From positions 78,606,669 through 78,666,668 of the forward strand of contig CM043958.1 in assembly GCA_014529385.2 (NCBI GenBank): 60,000 bases of DNA. The letters run 5' to 3'. Below, one piece after another: positions 9,946-20,662 of the stretch. How positions within the stretch are numbered: the stretch's first letter is position 1; each line of letters opens with the position of its first letter. The stretch comes from Adiantum capillus-veneris. Its lineage: Eukaryota > Streptophyta > Polypodiopsida > Polypodiales > Pteridaceae. The notes under the pieces are model-generated. The model saw nothing but the letters and a program-made list of their open reading frames with translations, was not told the origin of the DNA and did not search any database. The position numbers and the translations under genes are program-made.

Positions 9946-11643
9946 AATGAAATGAAATGTTATATTAACGTCTTCAAAAGGCCAAAATGACCTATGAGAC
10001 CAGAGCGTTACAATGTGGTGAATCTGATACAAAGTCAGGGTAACAAAATGAAATGATAAAAATGATAAGATAAAAGTACTATGGGATCCTAAACTGGTAC
10101 GCGTGAACTAAGCAGCTAGCTGGGGGTAGCTAAATCACAAGTCACAAGAGATCCAGCATCGGTCGCTGGCAGATCTCATCAATCTTCTCCATGGACAGCA
10201 GTCTGACGCGTCGTGCATGTCGGGCCAAAGTGATCCGAATCCTTTGATGCAGCCTCCGTCGATGCTGTGTAGTCCTCCGCAGTCGTGGGCGTCTTGATCT
10301 CCCCAGCTCAGTCGCTTGATCGGTCAGTGTACCCCTGGTGTGAGGCAACAAGATCTGTTGTGGTAGTAGCTCCTCTGGGTGTCTAGTGTCTGCTCTAAAG
10401 AAGTCTGTGATGTGTCTCTGAGATTGGCTAGCCTCTCCTCTCATCAGGCTCTCTCTGTGTCTGTGCAGCTCGAGCAGAAACAAACCCAGGCATCTTTGAT
10501 CCTCGTACCTCATGACTTTGGAGAGTGGTCCAAAGCCCTCTCTGAACAAGCAGTGGAAGCAGCCTCGTATCTCATAGTAGATGGGGCAGTGGCATGTGTA
10601 GTGTACATCTGTCTCAGGCTCCATGTCACACAGGGTGCATGTCCTGGCCTCTGCTGGCACTTCGCTGTATCTCTCAATCTCGATCCCCAGCTGGTGTGAA
10701 GATGTGCGTATCTGGCCAATAGCACACCGTATCCCATGAGACAAGTGGGTGTCCATGTATCTGGGCCTCGTCACAAAACTGTCCCCCGTAAGCTGGAGAA
10801 GATGCTCTCTGTAGAAAGCCATCTTCGTGCCCAGCTCCTGTGCCCATGTCCTCCTGGTGTCTAGGTGAATCAGGTCCTGGCGAATAAGCCTGGTGGTCTC
10901 GGCCTGTGTAAGAGTCAGAGAGGGTGCATCCAGTGAGTACTGAAAGGGGGGACAATCTGTTTATTCTGAATCCATGTGCCTGGAACCATGACGTCATCTC
11001 CCCATATTGTCATATTGCACTCTTGTTTTGTGTGCTCACTTGCCTGGCTAACTGTCGAGAGGACTCAAGTGCAAGGTGGGCGTATCTGTCTTTGGGAAGT
11101 TCCCACAAGCGGTGTATGAAGGAAATCTGGTGAGCGCCTCAACTACCAGTGGGGGGGGGGGCAGCTAACTCTGCTCGGATAATGGCACGTGGTACTGAAG
11201 CCTTGGCTCTAATGAGCCGCGAGATCATGAAGACCAGAGGCTTCTCCATGTCCCCCCATCCATCAGTACGACCTGTTCTCCCGTGATGATCCAATGAAGG
11301 CCCCCATATCTCAGCTCCATAGAGCAATACAGAAGCCACCAAAGTGTCAAAGAGCCAGAGCTTCGTCCTAGGCTCTTGAAACTGAACCTGTGAACACATC
11401 CTCTCCAGTCTCCCCAACGCCGAATGGGCTCTGGTCAATCTAGTCTTTGCTGCTCTCCTCAAAGAAAATGCTGGTCCACTAAAAACCACTCCAAGGTAAG
11501 TGTAAGCATCTGTATATTCCACTGGCTCCTGGCCATATGTGAATGCGGGCGCTGACCTCCTGATCCACTGTGGGGTGGTAGTAAATACCATGACCTTGGT
11601 TTTACCAAGGTTGACAGACAAGCCACTCTCATGGGCAAACCTA
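9943..11643 (-). mobile_element. 5'-truncated LINE (copy 2)
   Basis: The sequence closely matches the 3' part of copy 1 (4318 to about 6050) along its length, including the 3' UTR and the CATTT-type tail against a GA tract. It starts at 11643, inside the RT just after the YADD region, a typical product of incomplete target-primed reverse transcription. Beyond 11643 the sequence is unrelated to the LINE. Confidence 0.85.
10142..11643 (-). pseudogene. LINE ORF2 C-terminal fragment
   Basis: Two open stretches carry the end of the RT and the C-terminal region. 11643-11139 starts at 'SGLSVNLGKTKVMVF' and includes 'YTYLGVVFSGPAFSLRRA' and 'LLYGAEIWGPSLD'. 10822-10142 includes the 'CTLCDMEPETDVHYTC' zinc finger and ends 'PMLDLL' at TGA 10142-10144. 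A poly-G run near 11151-11160 and other indels separate them. There is no endonuclease and no RT active site, so it cannot act. It preserves an arginine codon (10282-10284) where copy 1 has a stop. Confidence 0.8.
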
Positions 11644-11959
11644 TGATTGTGTTTCGAAGGTATGGAAGACGATGATGCATTCTTGCAAACATAGAGCAAG
11701 CATCAAAAGAAGCTCTCTGAAAGTCTTAAGGTTGGGAAAGGATGTCAAGGTTAACATCAATTTACTAGACAATGAATGATCAGTCTATGAGTTGGATTTA
11801 TATTTGTTGCAAAGTGCAAGGCATGTGATTGTGTTGCAGAAAATCATTCAGTTCATTTCATTTTAGTTCAACTTTATTCTCCACGAGATCCGTCTTCTTC
11901 AACAATGTTTCCTTAGCTCAGTAAAGAACAATCACACCAAACCCTACACTTGTGTGGTG
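11644..11959. other. intergenic, no gene recognised
   Basis: Unique-looking sequence between the truncated LINE and PPR block B. No coding signal or repeat was recognised. Confidence 0.4.
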
Positions 11960-13440
11960 AAATGAAAAACCTTAGAAGGTCTTAATGACACTATATTGAT
12001 GGAATATAGGCCAAAAATGGAGAAATGTGAAGCTCAGGTCTGAATGATGCGAGTGGATACGTTCAGAAATATGTTGTTGTGGACATGAGCATCCTCAAAA
12101 CAGACAGATCTATACTAAGTCATAAGATCTTGAACTTAAATCAACAAGGGGTATTCCGTAAATGCTTGCTTCTGATTTCAAAAAGGTTTCAAAGCTCCAT
12201 GGCTCTATCTTGTTGGCCTGCGCTTTTCTGTCTCCGTGGCTCTATCTTGTCGCCCTGCGCTTATCTGGCATATCCTGCATGAAGATGGTGCCACTTGAGA
12301 TGCATTGACCTTTGCCTTCTGGTGTATTGATGCTCACACAAGCAATGTTGTTATGTTGGAAAACCGCTTCTCTCCAGATGCGGTCACCTGTGCTTGTGTT
12401 TTGAAGGTATGGAAGACGTAGATATGTGGAACCCAAATCACAAAGAGATTGTCGGTTGGGGGCTGTTGAAAAGATTCAGTGCTTTGCTTGACCTGTCTGC
12501 CAGGATGCGTCTCTTGAAATGCACTGGCTGCCTGATATTCTAACAACGGCAGGGCCAAAGAGCAAAGCAAAGATTTTTGTCTCAGTATGCCAAAAAGCAA
12601 AGGAATACAGCAGGGGCATGTTCGCAAATGCAATTGCTTTTGTGAACGTGCTCAATGCCAGTTTGGTGGCAATGTTCAAAACTTGGCAAACCTACATATG
12701 AGAAACAGTATAGTTAAATTGACTAAATGTGAAGGTTTTTACACTAAATTACACTAATTTACACCGTCAAGGTCCACGGTCGAGGGGTTGTATATCTGGG
12801 CCCTCCATCAGTTGGACTTTACCCAACGGAATCCTTCCATGCATCCGTTGGATGCTTGCGAACTCAGCATGTAGAATGTTGGGGGCACACATGACCTGCA
12901 GGCCCCTTACAGCATGGCAATTTAGCAGCAAGAAAATCACCTCTTGCCGGCACCTCAACACTCTTTGGGGAGCTGACAACTCAGCAGCCGGAAGAAAACT
13001 ATCTGTAGTGATTAAATTCTGCACATGCTCCGAGTACAACGTTGGCCCCCCTTCCCTACACCTTGACAGTCGGGAAAGGTTGCTCAATGAAGTTTTCCGT
13101 AATCTGTGCTCCCAAGCCGGCTCTTGGCCTCTGTCGGTCGCCAGGTGGTTGCACAGATTACAGGGAACCTTCAAATTTAAAATTAAGAGGTAAATCTCAA
13201 GTTTGTAGGTGGGTTACACCAAACCTATTTGGTTGACAGCCAACTGTATTTGAATAATAGACTTCATGCTTGGCATTGCTTCTTGATTGGGACGTCATCT
13301 GATGGCCTACACTGATTGCACTATATACCCGCCAAGGGTAGGGCAGGAAGGTTTGGGTTATTTTCAATGAATGTGGAACGAGAGCTCCGCAAATGCGGTC
13401 ACCTACGCTTGTGCTTTGGAGGCATGTTGCATGATATAAG
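11960..13440 (+). pseudogene. broken PPR-protein block B
   Basis: Diverged relative of block A in the same orientation. 11968-12160 matches 2860-3110. 12355-12660 matches 3530-3880, with the 'DAVTCACVLK'-type, 'VDMW' and 'LLDLS.RM' traces. 13255-13320 matches about 4030-4100. A last PPR trace ('NAVTYACALE') lies near 13390-13430. All frames are broken. Compared with block A it carries about 530 bp of extra sequence at roughly 12700-13230. The pair could come from a segmental duplication or from two copies of a dispersed PPR pseudogene family. Confidence 0.55.
12767..13174 (-). other. unidentified ORF inside PPR block B (135 codons, minus strand)
   Basis: I do not recognise this product. It lies in the ~530-bp segment that block B has and block A lacks. 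Both strands are open here (plus strand 12729-13193, 154 codons). The minus-strand product is rich in Leu, Arg and Cys, has no obvious membrane segment and no motif I can name. It is GC-richer than its flanks, which are AT-rich and repetitive ('ttacac' repeats at 12737-12764). It may be a captured gene fragment or part of another element. Confidence 0.3.
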
Positions 13441-14574
13441 AGAATAATGTGAGCAAAAAAAATCACATTGAGATAGACAGTCAGGGGCTCCCTTGCCAAT
13501 GGTTTATTTGACATTTATGCCAAGTACTTAAAATGTACAACTAGTTCTTGACAGGTGCCCTGTCCCTAATGTTTACACGTCATGCCCAGACGGACATGCC
13601 AAGAAGATCTCGGCAATTTTATCAGACAATAAAAATGGTTAAACTAATATGATTATAATGTTATCATGTGATGCGAATAGCAAATCAACTTGTTGAAAAC
13701 ATAAAGGGTAATTTTAAAAATATTTGTACCTCTTTAACCTAATCAATCAGTCTTACTTTTGGGCAAACTTTAGAAAAACTGCATCTCATTTATAATTCGC
13801 TTGCACATTGTCTATATGCTCTTTATTTGAAAATAATGCAACCCACTTATAGTTTACTTACTCCATTGTCTAGAAGCTCTTAATTCTTGAAACATGAAGA
13901 AATGTAGATAAAAGAGATGAAATTGTTCCACATATGGAAAGTTGAATCTTAGTTCAGTGCTTTCAAATTAATTTTGCATCGACAAATATGAAAGTTTCCA
14001 AAGACATCGTGCAGCATTGCATTCATCATGACGAGTGATAAGGATGGAAATAAACATTTTCAATCTTTTTACTAAAAATTGCAATGCGTTGAAAGTTGTA
14101 TGTTGATGTGGAAATGGCACGGTTGTGCAAATTCCTTCGTGCAAGTTTCCTTACATTGAAACATAACACTAGAACAATACACACTAAATAATAACCAAGT
14201 ATGGTAGGATTAGAAACATCATTGATCGGGTAAAAAGCCAGATGATATCCTTTGCTTTGATGAAAGGATACACAAATCTCTCTCTCTCTCTCTCTCTCCA
14301 CCCCCCCCCCCCCCCCCCCCGACCACCACCACCATTTAAGTTGTTTTTCCCTCTTTCTGTAAGGAGATAAACAAGGAGAGAGATAACACACAATTCTGCT
14401 ATAAATTTCTTCTTTAAAAAAAGATAAGCTCTCCAAAACATAAGTAGAGAAATGCAACATAAAGAAATGGCTATGTACAATGATGAGTGAGCTAACAAGA
14501 CAAGGGCCATCACCCTTAGTAGCTACATTTGTGTATCCATGTAGCTACAACTCAGTGTAATCCTCATAGAAGAG
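13441..14574. other. AT-rich intergenic, no gene recognised
   Basis: Apart from a short CT run and poly-C (14278-14320), this is AT-rich sequence without supported genes. Open frames across the CT/C run are low-complexity artefacts. Confidence 0.5.
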
Positions 14575-16060
14575 TTATATAATAAAAGGTATTACTTGCA
14601 TAGCACATGTGTGCACCTCACTACATTTAAATTCGCCAGAAGCTACATAAATCGACTCTTCAATCCAAACTGTGAAGCTCAAGTCCAATAGAGAGATTGT
14701 CAAGTAAATCAAGCGACCCACAATCTTCATGTACACAGTAGCATTCTCAACTACATCACCCATATCAACTCTGATCTTCAAAATTTGATCCAAGGACATA
14801 ACGAAAGGTGCATCTTTACGTATTGGAGCTACAAAATCATGTGTGTAAATGACTACAGAAGATCTTCAAAGCAGGTTGAGTGAGAGAGGAGTAGAGAGAA
14901 AACATTATACTTTAAAATAAATCTCTTTTATGATGAAGTTTAATAATGTAATTTATTAAAGACACTCTTTATATGGCCAACTTTAACCTCATTAGCAATG
15001 AAATAATCCACTTTGATGCATACAATCAATATACTTGCCTCGTTCTGCTACACAGACAAAGAGTGATTTGCATTAGCCATGTGAAAACCAATAGTAAAAA
15101 AATAAGGCAATCCTTCCATGAAAATATTTACGGTCTTGCTTTATCCCATAAAGTGCTAAAAAAAAAAGCATACATACATATTCAAAATTTTTTAATATCC
15201 TCATAACGTTGTGGCTACTCCATATCCACCTCTTCTTCCAAGTCACCATGCAAGAACACATTCTTTAAATCTCTATGAGACCAGATTTAACCCTTGACGT
15301 AGACATTGTAATAGTACCACGGATGATATCCATCCTAGCCATGGGGTTAAACGTCTCATGGTAATCAATCCCATAACTCTATGCATAGCCCCCCGCTACC
15401 AATCTAGCTTGGTACCTACTCAAAATACTATCTTCATTACGCTTCACCTTTTAGATCCACTAACATTTTTGCTTTGGCACAATGACACCAAATCCCATAT
15501 CTTGTTTGCATGAAGGATATACATCTCCTCATCCATGACTTTGCAAGAGAGATCTACTTCCCATATAATCTTGCAATATATGCACAATGGCTAATCACAT
15601 AATTGTCAAGTGTCAAAAGTTTCACACATGGTTACTCACTCTCCTAGACCTATGTGGTCTAGTGTCACTAGCAGGTGCCATGTTTTGTGCATGCATCCTT
15701 CTTGGGCTTAGAATCGTCATGAAGGGTAAATCGTGGCTTTGCTCCAAGCCATTTGAATCCCCATCTTCATGACTTGCACTCAAATTTAGTATCCTTGGAG
15801 CATCATCAAATTCTTTCCCTTTCTTTGGTATGCTTGTTGAATTAATACGAATCATTGTATCATGTGACTTTGTCACTTTATGGATTTCTAGCATGAGCTT
15901 TGTGGTCCACTCAAAATTTGTGACCGCACCTATATTTTATGTTGCCACATTCTCCATTACATTGACCCCAGAACTATATTTTACTTCAATATACCAGATC
16001 TTTGTCTCAACAAAGTCATCCTAACTTAACATGTGAGAGGGTTCTAGCATTTGACCCTTA
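14575..16060 (-). pseudogene. Ty1/copia pol relic (integrase end to reverse transcriptase)
   Basis: Minus-strand fragments in shifting frames show the copia order. Near 15500-15440 there is an 'MDEEMYILHANKIWDLV' segment like the conserved start of the copia RT. Near 15390-15330 comes 'SYGIDYHETFNPMARMD', the well-known GYxQxxGIDYxETFAPVA block. Near 15255-15210 there is an 'FLHGDLEEEV' trace. Near 14760-14690 comes 'ENATVYMKIVGRLIYLTI', matching the post-RT 'YR.LVGSLIYL' block. Farther upstream (about 16200-15600) only weak integrase-side traces remain. There are many stops and no LTR was identified. RT active-site residues could not be confirmed. Confidence 0.65.
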
Positions 16061-16591
16061 TTCTCAAGGGATAAATCAACTTTTGGATGAAAAGATAGTT
16101 TGCAACTCATCCGGCTCATGCACATAAACAATGCATCGAAAGACTAGTATGTGACAAATCTGCAAGTTTCTTGCTAGTAAACTTCTCCATACGTGTCATA
16201 TTATGTATTGCAACAATTGGAGTCCTATCCAAATGTAAATAGCCATAGAGACTACTATAGCCCAATAACAATGAGGCATAATTTCCTTAGTCATCAATGC
16301 TCTTAGCCTATTTGTGCAACATTTGTGTTCTGTTGTTGATAAACACCATTTTGGTGACACACTTTTGGCTACATTATTGTCAAGAGTTAAAGATGCCTTT
16401 GCTTGCCTCTCAAACTAACAAGGTTCGTTGTAGTGCACAAACTGAGCTTCTTACAACACCAAAGTTGTAGATTGGAAGAAACTCAAGCCTTCTGTTCTAG
16501 CATGCAAACACTTTCTAACTCCAAAATAGAGGCCAAAATATGACTGCAATGGAAATATGGCCACCAAAGTTTAGTTCAATGAGGTCCTTAG

Positions 16592-16811
16592 TGTTGGGGT
16601 AAAGGCGGTGTGCCTCTTACTCCGACCGGATGCACCAGGGACGTCTGGAGTCCATCATTTGTACAAATACCTTATTATTTACTAGATAGAAGAATAAGGG
16701 GCTCTCTCACATTGTAGTAAGTAGCTCCACCCACACAGCGTGTCTTCTGCTCTTCTCCTCCCTCACATTCCACACATATTGCAAACCACTTTTGCACCTA
16801 ACGCACTCACA
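16592..16811 (+). mobile_element. short LTR (TG...CA, 220 bp) of a plus-strand retroelement
   Basis: Begins TGTTGGGG and ends ACTCACA, followed two bases later by a tRNA-iMet-type PBS at 16814-16825 (TGGTATTAGAGC, one mismatch). Little of its interior remains on this side: a GT microsatellite begins at 16859 and the minus-strand gypsy element is inserted at 16929. No partner LTR was recognised beyond 34 kb. Confidence 0.5.
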
Positions 16812-16813
16812 AG

Positions 16814-16825
16814 TGGTATTAGAGC
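16814..16825 (+). other. primer-binding site, tRNA-iMet type (one mismatch)
   Basis: TGGTATTAGAGC, two bases after the CA end of the 220-bp LTR. The single difference from the usual plant sequence is C-to-T. Confidence 0.6.
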
Positions 16826-16854
16826 TCAAGTAAAGGTCTTGTGGAGAGCTCATA

Positions 16855-16858
<4 letters not shown>

Positions 16859-16922
<64 letters not shown>

Positions 16923-16928
16923 TGTGTG
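16859..16928. repeat. (GT)n microsatellite, left half of the split target
   Basis: About 31 GT units, then ATTGTGTG. It continues as (GT)n at 34087-34105 on the other side of the inserted gypsy element, so the element appears to have entered a GT microsatellite. Confidence 0.85.
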
Positions 16929-17149
16929 TGGAATTGGAGCTGATCTCTTCAGATAGCTGATTCTAGTGTTAGAATTTACAGCTACTTGTAAGTCATCAGT
17001 TCAGTCAGTGAAACTGGAATAGAAGGTGGAAACTAGACTGAAATAGTTAACTGAACTGAAATAGTATACTGGAATGAGAAACAAACCGGATTACTGGAAA
17101 AGCTTTTACAATTTCAGATTCAGATTCATAGTTTATGAATAACTAGTAC
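16929..17149 (-). mobile_element. 3' LTR fragment of the outer element (U5 side only)
   Basis: Closely matches 33580 to about 33800 of the other LTR, then diverges at 17149 where the element interior begins. The U3/TATA half present at 33800-34086 is missing here. A 36-bp sequence occurs at 17037-17072 and again at 17149-17184, exactly at the junction. Confidence 0.75.
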
Positions 17150-20057
17150 TGAAATAGTTAACTGAACTGAAATAGTATACTGGTAGTTCCATTTCTCTGT
17201 ACTGTGGTCCCAGACCTGGTTTAGCCGTAATATCCTTTTCAAGAATCTTAGAGGACTCCACATTAAGTTGCCCCAGCTGATTTGTGATCTTGGTGAGCCC
17301 TTTGAGCTGGATTTTCCATTGCCCCATACAAAGCTTGATCCTCTGCATTTCATCTTTCAGTTCCAAAACCTCATTTAACTGGAGAGTATCATTGAACAAC
17401 GACTGCCAGTTTTTCCATTCTACAATGGATCGCTCATACCAATCCTGAAGATCATCAGTGATGTTGTAGTATGTAAGCTGATCCACTAGTTTTGGATATA
17501 GCTGGAAAAAACCTGGGCAGCTCAGTCTCTCTAGCAGGCAAGGCATACAGGAGAACTAGGGAATCATGTACAAATTCTAAAAAATTTAGAATAGTTTAAT
17601 TCTCCTGTTGCATCATCTTCCTGGTGATTCTAACCAGCTGAAACAATCTTCGGAGAGCAGTGGCCTGTTCCCCTACTATTATTCGAGTTTGTGGTCCCTT
17701 ATTGCTGGAAGTTTGATCTTCAAGAATAGCTTGTACCCTTTGGTCCAGGACTCCGCTGGCAATTTGCATTTACAATAGGACTTCTTTCAGCTGATTTCTG
17801 ACTTCTTTCATACATTGATATCTAGGCCTGTTCCCAAGCAAGAGCTCTAATTCAATAGCTAGGGAATGACAGTCTGCAGTAGACTGTTGTTGCTAGTGTG
17901 GATTGACCAGCTTATCATCAGAGGTTAGTGCCCATTTAGGTACTCTCTCTAGCAACTGAATTCTGCTAGGATGCTCAAGTAATTGGCACACCTCCTGATC
18001 ATGGAAAGCGGCTGATTTCCAATGCTGGACCATTTCTCTGGCATCGATATATAGTCTCTAAAAACGTTCCAAATCAGAAAGAAGAACATCGTCCTCCAAA
18101 TACATCCTAGCTATAGGAGCTTCCTGATGTCTTAGCCTTTTGTTTAGTGTGATGATCTGTAATGAATGTTGCTTATCACCTTTCAGAGTTTCAGTCACAA
18201 CTTTAGCTTTCCCTTTCACATCTGCACAGTTCTGTGACTAGTGTACTGGGGAGTCTTCAGTGTTGCCCGTTTGCTGATTTTCAGCCCCTTGATCTCCCGA
18301 TTGCTGATCCTTATACTGGTCTGGCTGGTTCGTGTTGGGCTGACTACCCCCTGAGGCAGCTGATCCACCAACACCAGATCCTGAAGGCAGAGATGGAGGA
18401 GAATCATCATCATCATCATGTTTATTTGTTGGTTCCTTCTCCCTTTCTTCATCCTTCTTTGCTTCTTTCTCAAAATCCTCCCCGAGGTCATTCTGCTTAT
18501 CAATATAGTCCATAATAGCTTGATTTGTCAAAGCACTGTTATACTCAGAAATCTTATCCTGCTAGTCACTCTGCATGGTTTTTATAAGCACCTTCAGATT
18601 ATCTATGTTGAAAATAGCATTGCCTATTGGATCCAGAATATCAGCCAAGTTATTGTATATTTAGCTCTCCATTAAAGAGGTTTTTAATGCAACATGGCTG
18701 GTTAGCAGGGTGTTAAAATCTACTCTCTTCATTCTCAACATAGTTTCAAATCTGTCAGCAGCTCTCCGAGCCTTTGCCTTTTCTTCTCTCAACTGCCCCA
18801 TCTCAAACTCAATCTTTGTCAACTTACTTTCTAGCGTCTGAATTGTCCTGGTTGAATGATTTTCAAGAACACTATGCCTCAAGGACTGTGCCCCTATATC
18901 CCGTTTTAACTTCTTGACTTGCTGCTCACTGTTTCTCAGTTCAAGTTGTAACTTGGTCACTTCATCAGTGGACGCTGAGGCATCCATCATTTGTCCCAAG
19001 GCATGGACAATCGTATTCCAGGATGATTGGATTAACATTGAGCAACCATCATTGACCGTTGTTGGGTCAGAGGCAATTGGCTCATAAACTATAACAGGAG
19101 CCATATATGGTAGTGTAGTATAATCATGTTTGTGCAGGATTAATCGTCCTTTGAGAGGATGAGTCCGCAGCTGTTGTAATCTGTCCTTCTTGGTTAAGGC
19201 CAAAGCCATGTCACTGAAAGGGATAGTAGAATTACTGAGTGGGCTAGCAGGTATTGGACCTTTTTCCTTATTAGTATGGGATGCCAATTGCTGAGGATTG
19301 ATCTTGTCAGCCTGGTCTTTTCTAGCAATGGTGGTTGCTGAACTCTGCCTAGTTTGTTGGCTAGTCCCAACAGTAGTCTTCGCTGGAGGCTAGTCTGTCT
19401 GGCGAGCTGAAGTCTGTTCTGTTGGAGATTTTTCAGTAGACACAGTTTTGACCTGACTTTCTAGCTGCTTTAAGAGAGCACTGCTCTTGGCCAACGTAGT
19501 TTTTGGTCTCTTAGAGCTGCCAGCTTCCTCCTGCGTGACCTTTCTCTTCTGACCAGTAAGAGCCAACTAAGTGTCTGGGATTTCTTCATCAGAGGATAAG
19601 TCAACATTGTTAGTCGCTGGGATGGGTTTCTGACTCCACGCCATCCGTACTTGATGATGAGCATCCGAGGAAGTTGCCCAATAGAGAAAAGCTTCAACCA
19701 CAAATAGATAAGCAACGAGGGCGTCCAAACCTGCTACTTGAACCCCTTGCGCACTGACCTTACGTTTTTTCTTGGCTGCATCATCTTCCTTTAGAGTTGC
19801 ACTTATCTGCTCTGCAGTTGCCACAACCGACTTCGGCTCATTTGGCATCTTGAAATCATAAGCAATGTTGTCCGGAGTTGCTGACACTTTCATTCCATAC
19901 ACCATAGCACTGCCGTCATCAGCATTGAAGGAATAGAGAACCTGCCTAATGGTGGCTGTGTCAAACTCTATTCTTGTGGCTTGCACAATCACATGCAAAT
20001 CCCACAGTCGTAGCAACGCTTCTGCTTGCTCAGTAAACACATACCGCTGTATCTTAC
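17133..20057 (-). pseudogene. extra ORF (aORF) of the outer gypsy element, coiled-coil, many in-frame stops
   Basis: A long minus-strand frame downstream of integrase. One frame stays open from 20057 to about 17770 except for eight stops (19567, 19390, 18661, 18562, 18238, 18058, 17893, 17770; lower coordinates of the codons). A frameshift near 17540 leads to a last open segment (17546-17133). The N-terminal part (20057-19570) is mixed alpha/beta-like and hydrophobic in places. A Lys/Ser/Gln-rich linker follows, then a strong coiled coil (about 18990-18680), then an acidic, Pro/Ser/Gln-rich segment (18460-18240). I do not recognise the family; extra ORFs in this position occur in several plant Ty3/gypsy lineages. 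The 5' part lies beyond the inner insertion (30234 to about 30300), and the frame is continuous across the target site. Confidence 0.6.
20053..20057. other. target-site duplication CTTAC, left copy
   Basis: CTTAC directly precedes the TGTTAACC end of the first LTR and is repeated at 30234-30238 directly after the last LTR. This is the 5-bp duplication made by an integrase. Confidence 0.9.
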
Positions 20058-20375
20058 TGTTAACCCTCACGGCTCACGGACACCCTATCACCTACGACGG
20101 ATGATTGTATTATTTACTTGGTAGAGTCAGGTACCGGGCTTGTCGGTCCAATAGGGAAAGGGTAAGAGTGATCGCCGATGAGAGGCGCACTCTAACTGGA
20201 ACATTCAAGGGATTAGTTGGCTAAGCATGGGCACCCAAGTGTGAATGGGGTGAGCTCATATAAAAGTCAACTAAACATAAAATTCACTCATTCTCTCATT
20301 TGTGCAATTGAAGAGTGCTCTTGCTCCATCTCCATCTTCTTCTTCTTCATCTCCTTGTGTGTGTGTGTATGCGTG

Positions 20376-20411
<36 letters not shown>

Positions 20412-20640
20412 CATTGCGGCGGCACGATGGAGGCGAAGTGGTTGAGCACGGCGTAGCGGCGTCTCCCTCTTCTTCGCGGCGAGGAATCCTCCACGACAGG
20501 AAGCGTAGAGTGGTGAGTGACACACCAACACCATCTTTGAGCTTACTAGTTTAGGCTTGTTGTGTGCTTGGAGCCATTTGTGGCTCGCACGCGGTGTATT
20601 GGCAAGTTCCTTGCATTGACACGTGCGACATATGTGCACA
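20058..20640 (+). mobile_element. LTR1 of the inner element (583 bp)
   Basis: TGTTAACC...GCACA. A TATA box (TATAAAA, 20259-20265) is followed by a pyrimidine-rich stretch, a GT run and a short GA tract (about 20381-20407), then a GC-rich segment. Highly similar to LTR2 and LTR3 apart from the length of the GA tract. Confidence 0.9.
20259..20265 (+). promoter_or_regulatory. TATA box of the inner element's 5' LTR
   Basis: TATAAAA inside the LTR, conserved in all three LTRs (also near 28791 and 29798). Transcription would start roughly 30 bp downstream, ahead of the GA tract. Confidence 0.7.
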
Positions 20641-20644
20641 TTTT

Positions 20645-20662
20645 TGGTGCCGTTGCCGGGGA
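20645..20662 (+). other. primer-binding site, tRNA-Asp type
   Basis: TGGTGCCGTTGCCGGGGA, four bases after the LTR end, matches the complement of plant tRNA-Asp 3' sequence with one mismatch (T for C at the fourth base). This PBS type is typical of Athila/Tat-related plant gypsy elements and supports that affiliation. Confidence 0.8.

Noticed and set aside
9676-10032. Open frames through the GA/CT tract near the LINEs
   Set aside because: They are made of microsatellite-encoded Glu-Arg or Ser-Leu repeats. The same applies to open frames at 28.8-30.2, 34.0-34.3, 36.0-36.8, 44.0-44.7, 49.9-50.1, 53.5-53.9, 54.4-54.9 and 57.2-57.5 kb.
20645-20662. tRNA-Asp gene fragment
   Set aside because: Only the 3'-end complement is present, directly after an LTR. 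This is a primer-binding site, not a tRNA gene.
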